A stretch of DNA of 64,000 bases from Bacillota bacterium (GTDB taxonomy: Bacteria; Bacillota; Clostridia; Saccharofermentanales; Saccharofermentanaceae), in NCBI GenBank assembly GCA_023397475.1, contig JAEWUD010000047.1, positions 58,470 through 122,469 of the forward strand. The letters run 5' to 3'. Of this stretch, positions 8,234 through 15,270 are shown piece by piece. The notes below the pieces were generated by a model. It did not search any database. It had not been told where the DNA came from and saw nothing but the letters and a program-made list of their open reading frames with translations. Position 1 is the stretch's first letter. The number at the start of each line of letters is the position of its first letter. A program made the position numbers and the translations under genes.

Positions 8234-9670
8234 ATGCTGAAACGACTGACCTTCTTCTTTGTTGTCCTCGTACTTCTGGCCGTCTCGGCAACGGGACTGG
8301 CGTATCTGTATTTCCTTTCGCAGTACTCCGATACAATGAACGAGCGAATACTGGGATCAGCAAGCGAGTTATTTGTACACGATGTGTCATCGGGGGACTC
8401 CTATGAAGACGCCAGTATTTCTGTGCGCGATATTTTCAATACAGAAGGACAGGCGATTCGCATCACGGTCATCGATCCGGACGGAACCGTCTTGTATGAC
8501 AACGAAGAAAATGCGGCGTTGATGGAGAATCACGCGGGTCGATCGGAAGTAAGACAGGCGATAGAAACCATGTCTACCGCGACGACGAAGCGTCACAGCT
8601 CCACCCTTGACTCCGATATGCTCTATATGGCCCGGTATTATCCGGATCTCGGTCTTGTCGTCCGCACGGCGATACCACTCATCCTGTACCAGGCCGGCGT
8701 ACGGCAGATGCAGGCAACTTTTCTGATGGTGATGATTGTAACGCTCCTTCTGCTTGGCGTTGTCAGTTTCTTTTCGGCACGCAGGATTACGCGCCCTCTG
8801 ATCGAGCTTCGCAATGCGGCGAAGACAATGTCTGACGGCAAGTACTCCATTCGGGTACAAGTCACAAGTAACGATGAGATCGGAGCCTTGTCGACGGCAT
8901 TCAACAGCATGGCGGATCAGTTGGAGAAGGAAGTCCACGAACTGGAAGAGAAGAATATCAAGCTTGCAGAGCTTCAGGACATGCGCTCGGAATTTGTCGC
9001 GAATGTATCGCATGAACTTAAGACCCCCCTGACCTCGATTCGGGGATTTGTCGATACCCTTCGAAACGGGAATATTCAGGATCCCGAGGTACAGAAACGA
9101 TTTCTCGAGATTATTGATATCGAAGCCGAACGTCTCCATCAACTGATCAGCGATATCCTGCAATTATCCGAGATCGAGGGCATGGAGAGCGATATCGAAC
9201 AACAACATTTTGAGTTGTCCGCGTTGCTCGATGATGTCGCAACACTTCTTGACGAGAAGGCGACCGAGAGTCGCGTGGCCATTGTCGTCGAAGAATGTGA
9301 ACCGCTTCCGGTTCTTGCGAGTAAGTACAGGATCAAGCAGGTTCTGATTAATCTGGTTGATAATGCCATCAAATACAATCGCCCCGGCGGTAAAGTATAT
9401 CTTCACGCGACACGAGAGCCCGATCAGATGATCTCGCTTGTGGTAAGAGATACGGGTGAAGGTATCGCCGCGGAGAACTTATCGCGTGTTTTCGAGAGGT
9501 TTTATCGTGTCGATAAGGGACGATCCCGGGAAATGGGCGGGACGGGGCTCGGACTTTCGATTGTCAAGCACATCGCGCAACTCTACGACGGGTCGGCGAC
9601 TGCGGAGAGCGTGCCCGGTGTCGGAAGCACTTTCACGATCCGTTTGCGAATTGCCGACGACTTGCGATAA
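8234..9670 (+). CDS. phoR: Phosphate regulon sensor histidine kinase
   Basis: A 478-residue membrane kinase. The first helix is at about 7-29, an extracytoplasmic domain of about 130 residues follows, then a second helix at about 163-183 and a HAMP domain (ARRITRPLIELRNAAK). HisKA has the phosphorylated histidine in VSHELKTPLTSIRGF. The ATPase domain has N box LVDNAIKYN, G1 DTGEGI and G2 GGTGLGLSIVKHIA. No PAS domain is evident between HAMP and HisKA, unlike some PhoR proteins. It lies 12 bases after phoB with GGGGAG before the ATG. Kinase identity is certain; phosphate sensing comes from the operon. Confidence 0.92.
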   Translation: MLKRLTFFFVVLVLLAVSATGLAYLYFLSQYSDTMNERILGSASELFVHDVSSGDSYEDASISVRDIFNTEGQAIRITVIDPDGTVLYDNEENAALMENHAGRSEVRQAIETMSTATTKRHSSTLDSDMLYMARYYPDLGLVVRTAIPLILYQAGVRQMQATFLMVMIVTLLLLGVVSFFSARRITRPLIELRNAAKTMSDGKYSIRVQVTSNDEIGALSTAFNSMADQLEKEVHELEEKNIKLAELQDMRSEFVANVSHELKTPLTSIRGFVDTLRNGNIQDPEVQKRFLEIIDIEAERLHQLISDILQLSEIEGMESDIEQQHFELSALLDDVATLLDEKATESRVAIVVEECEPLPVLASKYRIKQVLINLVDNAIKYNRPGGKVYLHATREPDQMISLVVRDTGEGIAAENLSRVFERFYRVDKGRSREMGGTGLGLSIVKHIAQLYDGSATAESVPGVGSTFTIRLRIADDLR

Positions 9671-9685
9671 TTGAGCGTATGCTTC

Positions 9686-9694
9686 TGCTATAAT
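9686..9694 (+). promoter_or_regulatory. Extended -10 promoter for the UDG gene
   Basis: TGCTATAAT is an extended -10 element. Transcription would start near 9701, after the ATG at 9696, so the translation start of the next gene is more likely at 9720. Confidence 0.6.
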
Positions 9695-9719
9695 AATGGC
9701 AAAAAAGGCGGAAGTTCAG

Positions 9720-10328
9720 ATGGAGTACTCTTGGCCTGATTTTGTGAATGAATGCGAATCGTGTAATGCTTGTTCGCTGTCGGAGACGCGAAAAAACGTC
9801 GTCGTATATCGCGGCGGGATTGAAGCCCCGTTGATGATCGTCGGCGAAGGGCCCGGCGCCACCGAGGATGAGATGGGTCAGCCGTTTGTCGGACAGGCGG
9901 GAAGACTATTGTCACTTCTTCTGGACGCATATGGTTTTCCGAAGGATTCTTACCATATCTGCAATATCGTCAAGTGCCGTCCGCCCGAGAATCGTGTTCC
10001 GACCCGCGAAGAAGCGAAATCTTGTATGCCGCTTCTGGCCAAGCAGATTCGTTTCGTTAAGCCGCGTATCATTTTGCTGCTCGGCGCTACTTCATACAAG
10101 TATTTCCTGAATCCGGAGGAATCGATCAGTAAGGCGCGAGGACACTTCATCGAGAAATCGAAGTACTTGATTATGCCGACCTTCCATCCGGCTTATATTC
10201 TCCGCAACAACCGTGAACGCATTGCTTTGTGGCAGGATATCGGACTCGTTCGCGAAAAGATGGTGGAACTCGGAGTACTTGCTCCGCTGCCGGCAATTCC
10301 GGAGATGCCGCAGGGACGTGGAAAATGA
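9720..10328 (+). CDS. Uracil-DNA glycosylase, family 4 (iron-sulfur type)
   Basis: A 202-residue protein counted from ATG 9720, which has GGCGGAAG upstream and lies after the likely transcription start; an in-frame ATG at 9696 is the alternative. N-terminal cysteines in CESCNACSLSETR and C-x-C-R-P at KCRPPENR, plus a later cysteine, would ligate a 4Fe-4S cluster as in family 4 enzymes. Motif GEGPGATEDEMGQPFVG and the C-terminal FHPAYILRN match the catalytic and DNA-binding motifs. It removes uracil from DNA, starting base excision repair. Confidence 0.92.
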   Translation: MEYSWPDFVNECESCNACSLSETRKNVVVYRGGIEAPLMIVGEGPGATEDEMGQPFVGQAGRLLSLLLDAYGFPKDSYHICNIVKCRPPENRVPTREEAKSCMPLLAKQIRFVKPRIILLLGATSYKYFLNPEESISKARGHFIEKSKYLIMPTFHPAYILRNNRERIALWQDIGLVREKMVELGVLAPLPAIPEMPQGRGK

Positions 10329-10344
10329 CGAAAAAATACCCATC

Positions 10345-10358
10345 TATTTGTGCAAATA
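10345..10358. promoter_or_regulatory. 14-base palindrome upstream of the CoA-disulfide reductase gene
   Basis: TATTTGTGCAAATA is a perfect inverted repeat (TATTTG/CAAATA around TG). A TATAAT -10 lies downstream at 10423-10428 and the ribosome binding site at 10459-10465. The 145-base gap between genes is AT-rich. The palindrome could be an operator at about -80, but no binding protein can be named. Confidence 0.35.
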
Positions 10359-10473
10359 TGTAAATATTAGAAAATTTGAATATAAACGGCCGTAACACAT
10401 ATCATCCTCTTCGATTCTGGAGTATAATCCAAATTAGGATGAACTTTCATGATTTGATAGGAGGCCGTGCACT

Positions 10474-12987
10474 ATGAAGATTATTATTGTCGGCGGAGTT
10501 GCGGGCGGAGCCAGTGCGGCGACGCGTCTGCGCCGTTTATCAGAGACTGCGGAGATTGTACTTTTCGAGCGGGGAGAGAATATCTCGTACGCAAATTGCG
10601 GATTGCCCTACTATATCGGAGGCACGATCAAGGAGAGAAGTCGCCTTATCGTAGCTCAGGTCAGTCTGTTGCGTGACCGGTTTGGCGTCGATGTACGCGT
10701 ACAGAGTGAAGTCATCGACATTGACCGCGAACGCAAGACAGTAACCGTGCGGGATAATGCCAACGGCCGCACGTATGAAGAGACCTATGATAAGCTGCTT
10801 CTTTCTCCCGGAGCCAGCCCCAAGATTCTTCCGATTCCGGGTGTAGACGGGCGCGGCGTATTTACCTTGCGTAATCTTAAGGACACTTTTGAAATTGATG
10901 ATTACATCACGAAGAATGCTCCCAAGAGAGCGGCGATTATCGGCGGCGGCTTTATCGGTGTCGAGATGGCGGAGAACTTGAAGGAGCGTGGTCTGGAAGT
11001 AACTTTGGTCGAATTTCTCGATCAGGTCCTGACATTCCTCGACAGAGAGATCGTGGCGTCGGTTCATCAGACCTTGCGAAGCAACGGAATCGCTCTGCGG
11101 CTTCAGGCAGGTGTCACGGCAATCTCTGATGTTCCGGGTACGGAACTTACAAAGACCTTGAAGCTGACGACCGGAGATGAGGTCGACGCAGATCTGGTGA
11201 TCATGTGTACGGGCGTCGTCCCGGATTCCCAGCTGGCGCAGAAAGCCGGTCTAACGCTCGGTGTCGGCAACAGTATTCTTGTGGATGACACCTTCCGCAC
11301 GTCGGACCCCGATATTTTTGCGGTCGGAGATGCGATCTCCGTCGAGAGCATGATCAACGGCAAAGAAGTGATGATCCCATTGGCCGGACCAGCGAACAAG
11401 CAGGGCAGAGAAGCCGCCCAGAATATGCTGGGGATCTCTTCTGAGCGCCCGTCCGGACGCAGTGCGCGTGTTGTTCAGGGCTCAAGCGTCGTCAAGGTTT
11501 TCGATATGATTGCAGCGGCGACGGGATTCTCGGAGAAGCAATTAATTCGCGAAAAGATCGAGTATAAGAAGACATTGATTCATCCGGCAAGTCACGCAAC
11601 CTACTATCCGAATGCGACAAATATGAGCATGAAGATGCTCTTCGCACCGGACGGTAAAATTCTGGGTGTCCAAGCGGTCGGGTATGACGGCGTTGAGAAG
11701 CGTGTCGACGTTGTTGCCACGGCCATGCGGCTTGGCGCGACGGTTTATGATCTGGAAGAGCTCGAACTCTGCTATGCTCCGCCGGTTTCCTCTGCGAAGG
11801 ACCCCGTAAATATGCTCGGATTTACCGCGGTGAACATTCTTTCCGGCAAGATGCCGGTTTTCTACGCCGAGGATGCCGATGAACTGGTGAAGCGGGGAGA
11901 GTATCTTCTCGATGTCAGCACTCCGCCGGAAATCAAGCTCGGAACAATTCCGGGTTCCGCGAATATCCCTGTCGATGATTTGCGTGATAATCTCGCCGAG
12001 ATTCCCAAAGACCGGCCCGTCTATGTGTTCTGTCGTGTCGGAATCAGGGGTTATATTGCGACCCGTATCTTAAAGCAACACGGCTATGAAGCCTACAATC
12101 TCAGCGGTGGGTATCGCACGTACGGACTTCTTCTTTCGGATCGTACCGCGATGGAGAACGATCGCAAGAATCCTTCCGGCCCTTCCACGCAAAGACCCGC
12201 GGTCCTTACGCCGACAAGGCCGGTAGACGATGCTTCCGCCACGGAAGCTCCGGCGAAGACGATCCAGATCGATGCTTGCGGATTATCTTGTCCCGGTCCG
12301 ATTATGAAGGTCGCCGAAGCGACCCGACAACTCGAAGTCGGAGAAGTGCTCGAAATTACCGCGACAGACCCGGCGTTCGCTTCGGATATCGAAGCCTGGT
12401 GTGATCGCACGGGCAACGTGCTTCTGACCGTCGAATCCCAGAAGGGCGTATTCAAGGTTAAGCTTCAGAAGGGTCAGCCGACGGCCCCGGGTGCGTCGGG
12501 CGGAGTCACGAGCGGAGGCAATGACAAGACGATGGTCGTGTTCAGCGGTGACCTCGACAAAGCGATCGCATCCTTCATCATCGCCAACGGAGCGGCCGCG
12601 ATGGGGCGCAAGGTTACAATGTTCTTTACCTTCTGGGGTCTCAACATCCTGCGAAGAAGAGGGCGCGTCTCCGTGAAGAAGAACTTCATCGAGAAGATGT
12701 TCGGGGTGATGATGCCGCGCGGCGCCGGAAAGCTCGGATTATCGCGGATGAATATGGCCGGAATGGGGCCTAAGATGATTCGCGGAATTATGCGTAAGAA
12801 GAATGTGCAGCAGTTGGAAGAACTGATACGTGTGGCAATGGAAAACGGTGTGCGCGTACTCGCGTGCCAGATGTCGATGGACCTGATGGGCATACACAAA
12901 GAAGAACTCATCGAAGGTGTGGAATTGGCCGGCGTTGCTACATATCTCGGAGCAGCGGAGCTGGCGGATACGAATTTGTTTATCTGA
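10474..12987 (+). CDS. CoA-disulfide reductase-rhodanese-TusA-DsrE fusion protein
   Basis: An 837-residue four-domain protein. Residues 1-450 are a flavoprotein disulfide reductase with FAD motif IIVGGVAGGASAA, the active cysteine in SYANCGLPYY and NAD(P) motif AAIIGGGFIGVEMAE. Residues 460-555 are a rhodanese with catalytic cysteine in VFCRVGIRGY. Residues 603-675 are TusA-like with the CPGP motif. Residues 690-837 resemble DsrE/F. The single-cysteine reductase domain is typical of CoA-disulfide or persulfide reductases, so the whole protein probably moves persulfide sulfur between domains. A TAGGAGG site supports the start. Such fusions are known in anaerobes; substrate specificity is inferred. 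Confidence 0.92.
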   Translation: MKIIIVGGVAGGASAATRLRRLSETAEIVLFERGENISYANCGLPYYIGGTIKERSRLIVAQVSLLRDRFGVDVRVQSEVIDIDRERKTVTVRDNANGRTYEETYDKLLLSPGASPKILPIPGVDGRGVFTLRNLKDTFEIDDYITKNAPKRAAIIGGGFIGVEMAENLKERGLEVTLVEFLDQVLTFLDREIVASVHQTLRSNGIALRLQAGVTAISDVPGTELTKTLKLTTGDEVDADLVIMCTGVVPDSQLAQKAGLTLGVGNSILVDDTFRTSDPDIFAVGDAISVESMINGKEVMIPLAGPANKQGREAAQNMLGISSERPSGRSARVVQGSSVVKVFDMIAAATGFSEKQLIREKIEYKKTLIHPASHATYYPNATNMSMKMLFAPDGKILGVQAVGYDGVEKRVDVVATAMRLGATVYDLEELELCYAPPVSSAKDPVNMLGFTAVNILSGKMPVFYAEDADELVKRGEYLLDVSTPPEIKLGTIPGSANIPVDDLRDNLAEIPKDRPVYVFCRVGIRGYIATRILKQHGYEAYNLSGGYRTYGLLLSDRTAMENDRKNPSGPSTQRPAVLTPTRPVDDASATEAPAKTIQIDACGLSCPGPIMKVAEATRQLEVGEVLEITATDPAFASDIEAWCDRTGNVLLTVESQKGVFKVKLQKGQPTAPGASGGVTSGGNDKTMVVFSGDLDKAIASFIIANGAAAMGRKVTMFFTFWGLNILRRRGRVSVKKNFIEKMFGVMMPRGAGKLGLSRMNMAGMGPKMIRGIMRKKNVQQLEELIRVAMENGVRVLACQMSMDLMGIHKEELIEGVELAGVATYLGAAELADTNLFI

Positions 12988-13051
12988 CCCAAAGAGACTC
13001 GTCCATACTAACGTGCCCTGCTGTTTTTCGCGACAATAATCTATTACATGA

Positions 13052-13087
13052 AAAGCCCTCCGTGCGAATCAACTCACGGAGGGCTTT
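13052..13087. terminator. Bidirectional terminator between convergent genes
   Basis: AAAGCCCTCCGTG (13052-13064) and CACGGAGGGCTTT (13075-13087) form a 13-base-pair perfect stem with a 10-base loop, bordered by A and T runs. It can serve both the sulfur-transfer gene and the DUF4349 gene that converge here. Confidence 0.9.
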
Positions 13088-13114
13088 GTACCTATGGGAT
13101 GCCAGGCGATCGAC

Positions 13115-14068
13115 TTATGCCTTCTTCGCCGCCTTCTTCTTGCGACGAGCGCGAACGAGAAGGACGATCGGAACGATAATTGCTGCCAGAATCAGGACGG
13201 GGACGATGATGAAGCTCAGAATCATCAGAATTGCACCAAAGATCATGCTCGTGACGGCCAGACTGTTGTTGAAAGCCTTCTGCATGTTCGAGCCGATGAA
13301 TTCAAGACTCCATACCGGCATCAAGCCGCTGTTCGGATCAGCTTCGGGCGTCTCCGGCGTGGGGACAGGTTCGGTAATCGTGATCGTGACTGTTGAGAAC
13401 CCAACGAGATTATCGAGATAGCGAAGCTGGCCCTTGAGCATCTCGATCTCCTGCTGAACGAGATTGAGTTCGCTTCTGACACTAAGGATATCTTCGATCT
13501 TCACAGCCTGATCCATGATCAGTAACAGCTGCTCTTCCTGAGCCTCGGCATTCTTCAGTCTGGACTCGAGGTCGACATACTGATCCGAGACATCTTCAGA
13601 AGTCATATTGGAGGACTTGATCTCGCCGCTCTCGCCGAGCATTTCCGTGAAATCGGCCAGAGATTCCGGCGGGATACGAACGGTAACCGTCGCAACATTG
13701 TACTGGTCTTCCTGGCGGAACGTCGAGTCGGAGACATAACCGCCGACCTTGGAGGCTTCCGTTGTAATCTTCTCAACGGTATCCTTGGCGTTCTCGACTT
13801 CCATGGCGAGGTTCACAGTATAGATAATCTTCAGGCCAAGCTTCGAGATGTCACCGGGATCAATCGGTGCGTCAGAGGATGTCGCCTTAGATGGAGATTC
13901 TTCAACGACCGCCACGCCCTCATCCATTTGTACTTCCGGATTCGCACCCATCGCATAATTGTCAGCAGCCGCAGCAGCCGAGGTACTCCTCGTCTCACTC
14001 GCTGAGCAGGCTGCGAGCATTAGGGTGAGTACGAGCAGACCAGATAGAATAAGAAAAGCTCTCTTCAT
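13115..14068 (-). CDS. DUF4349 lipoprotein
   Basis: A 317-residue lipoprotein read from ATG 14068, which follows AAGGAGG at the right spacing; upstream in-frame ATGs lack one. The signal peptide ends in LMLAAC, the lipobox. After a low-complexity linker, residues 75-250 match the DUF4349 pattern: IYTVNLAMEVENAKDTVEKI, then SKVGGYVSDS, TVRIPPESLADF, a coiled-coil stretch (SRLKNAEAQEEQLLLIMDQA) and GFSTVTITI. A membrane helix at about 280-305 and a basic tail (RARRKKKAAKKA) end the protein. The molecular role of this family is not known. It would be anchored at both ends to the cytoplasmic membrane. Confidence 0.88.
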   Translation of the reverse strand: MKRAFLILSGLLVLTLMLAACSASETRSTSAAAAADNYAMGANPEVQMDEGVAVVEESPSKATSSDAPIDPGDISKLGLKIIYTVNLAMEVENAKDTVEKITTEASKVGGYVSDSTFRQEDQYNVATVTVRIPPESLADFTEMLGESGEIKSSNMTSEDVSDQYVDLESRLKNAEAQEEQLLLIMDQAVKIEDILSVRSELNLVQQEIEMLKGQLRYLDNLVGFSTVTITITEPVPTPETPEADPNSGLMPVWSLEFIGSNMQKAFNNSLAVTSMIFGAILMILSFIIVPVLILAAIIVPIVLLVRARRKKKAAKKA

Positions 14069-14089
14069 ACACATGTCCTCCTTGAATCC

Positions 14090-14118
14090 ATTATGATTTT
14101 TTGAGATCTGGGTGTCAA
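14090..14118 (-). promoter_or_regulatory. Sigma-A-type promoter of the DUF4349 gene
   Basis: On the minus strand TTGACA (14113-14118) and CATAAT (14090-14095) are 17 bases apart, a near-consensus vegetative promoter 22 bases before the ATG at 14068. Confidence 0.85.
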
Positions 14119-14190
14119 CGCGAAAACAACTTCGCAGCGAAAAATCATCTCTCTCAAACAATAGACGAGTTAGGTGGTGAAAGTGTTACA

Positions 14191-14315
14191 GAGGGGGGCG
14201 AGCATTTATCTTGCTTCCCGGCATGACAGCTCGCGTTCCAAAACGCTCGCTGTTACCCGATGAGTCCTCGGCTGACGCCTGCGGAGGGGAAGCTCGATAA
14301 ATGCTCGCCCCCCTC
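14191..14315. repeat. Long hairpin element 1 (shared core with 53257-53340)
   Basis: Two arms of 20 bases, 14191-14210 and 14296-14315, are perfectly complementary (G-rich followed by CGAGCATTTATC on the plus strand). A second stem pairs GCTTCCC (14213-14219) with GGGAAGC (14287-14293). Inside is a smaller hairpin (ACAGC...GCTGT, 14226-14252). On the minus strand the core at 14264-14285 reads TCCGCAGGCG-N3-GCCGAGGAC, which recurs at 53288-53309. No ORF is involved. It is upstream of the DUF4349 promoter. It could be a structured RNA, a terminator-like element or a small mobile palindrome. Confidence 0.7.
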
Positions 14316-14386
14316 GGCAGGGTAAGTTCATCGGTCTGCGGTCCTCTCGATTCCCTTAGTTTTGTATCTGTTCAGAACACACAAAA

Positions 14387-14784
14387 AGGGGCTGTTGCAA
14401 AAAAAAAGAACGTAAAGGTTCAGGATGCAGCAGTCCTTTTTTCTTGCAAGAAGCTGAAATGAGCGCAACCTACTGGGCTTATGGGCGAATAGATCCACTT
14501 CCCCCAATCTCGCCCATTATCGGGATCGATGGAGTCTATTCCTTATTATTTGTCAATAATAACCACAAAAATTTGATTACCCTCGTAAATTTATACTTAC
14601 TCAATGAACAAAAATGAGTTTGTTTGTCAATGATAACCACCAGAATCGTAGGGTAGTCGGATTTTTATACTACTTCGGGTTGTCGGAGACAAGAGTTGCC
14701 TATTATTACGGAGCGACGCGTCGCGTCGCGACTCATAATCCGCGTCGGCTCCGCCGGCTCTCCTTCTCTTTTGCAACAGCCCCT
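14387..14784. repeat. MITE-like non-coding island with 16-base terminal inverted repeats
   Basis: AGGGGCTGTTGCAAAA (14387-14402) and its exact reverse complement (14769-14784) bound about 400 bases without a credible gene. The interior is AT-richer than the surrounding genome in its first 300 bases. It holds a direct repeat TTTGTCAATRATAACCAC (14549-14566 and 14623-14640) and a palindromic GC-rich patch near 14710-14760 (CGACGCGTCGCGTCGCG). No transposase is present. A single-mismatch copy of the end sequence stands alone at 20936-20951. It resembles a miniature inverted-repeat element, but no target-site duplication is clear. Confidence 0.5.
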
Positions 14785-14789
14785 CGTTT

Positions 14790-14810
14790 TGGCTGCCGAA
14801 CAAAGGATTC
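14790..14810 (-). repeat. Partial duplicate of the tRNA-Gln 3' end
   Basis: On the plus strand TGGCTGCCGAACA followed by AAGGATTC repeats the sequence at 14987-15006 that encodes the acceptor and part of the T arm of tRNA-Gln. The first 13 bases are identical, including the CCA end. The rest of a tRNA is missing. Such duplicated tRNA ends are typical of attachment sites or tRNA remnants. The 14811-14950 stretch beside it holds a repeated ACGCTCGGAGCT and a T-loop-like GATTCGAATTCC, but no gene. Confidence 0.5.
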
Positions 14811-14953
14811 TGCGCGTGCGTCGCTGTGCTTGCCCGCTTACCCCTCACGCTCGGAGCTTACGCTCGGAGCTGTTGCTCCTTACGCAAATGCCACCGAATC
14901 GTCCGCCGGTCGATTCTTTCTCGGAATTCGAATCCCTGTCTATCAAAACAAAA

Positions 14954-14980
14954 AACGCCCACCCCTTCGGGATGGACGTT
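14954..14980 (-). terminator. Terminator of tRNA-Gln
   Basis: On the minus strand AACGTCCATCCC pairs with GGGTGGGCGTT (two G-U pairs) around GAAG, followed by TTTTTTG. It lies 7 bases after the tRNA CCA end. Confidence 0.88.
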
Positions 14981-14986
14981 CTTCTG

Positions 14987-15060
14987 TGGCTGCCGAACAG
15001 GGATTCGAACCCCAACAAACTGCTCCAGAGGCAGTCGTGCTACCGTTACACCATTCGGCA
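14987..15060 (-). tRNA. tRNA-Gln (CUG anticodon)
   Basis: The minus strand folds as a 74-base tRNA. The acceptor stem TGCCGAA/TTCGGCA is perfect, the anticodon stem is ACTGC/GCAGT with loop CTCTGGA, which gives anticodon CUG, and the T loop is TTCGAAT. G73 is followed by an encoded CCA. It decodes CAG. It has its own promoter and terminator, so it is a single-tRNA transcription unit. Confidence 0.95.
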
Positions 15061-15112
15061 CCGTCGTTCAGCGCGTGCTCTGGACACTTTCGAGGCGCAA
15101 CCGACGGAGAGA

Positions 15113-15141
15113 AGTATATCAAAGTAAGCGGCTGTGCGCAA
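15113..15141 (-). promoter_or_regulatory. Promoter of tRNA-Gln
   Basis: On the minus strand TTGCGC (15136-15141) and TATACT (15113-15118) are 17 bases apart. The expected transcription start near 15106 lies about 46 bases before the tRNA 5' end. Confidence 0.8.
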
Positions 15142-15203
15142 GGGGTAACGTGATGCTTTTCGCGAAAAAATCAGTGTCACGGTCCCATGAATCGACAGGC
15201 GCG

Positions 15204-15232
15204 AAAAAGCACGCGAGGCTCGCGTGCTTTTC
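15204..15232. terminator. Terminator after adhE
   Basis: AAAAGCACGCGA (15205-15216) pairs perfectly with TCGCGTGCTTTT (15220-15231) around a 3-base loop. Runs of A and T on each side allow it to act on both strands. It lies 39 bases beyond the adhE stop. Confidence 0.88.
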
Positions 15233-15270
15233 CGTGTGCAGTGGATGGAGGGCAAGGGCTTGTTGAAGGA

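Noticed and set aside
14191..14315. Hammerhead ribozyme reading of hairpin element 1 (CGATGAG on the plus strand)
   Set aside because: The required CTGATGA and GAA core are incomplete and the helices do not fit a three-way junction.
14191..14315. Retron msr-msd interpretation of the inverted repeats
   Set aside because: No reverse transcriptase gene is anywhere in the window and no branching G context is visible.
14614..15153. Open frames across 14614-15266 on the plus strand
   Set aside because: They run through the tRNA-Gln gene, its terminator and promoter on the opposite strand, and show no protein family or ribosome site.
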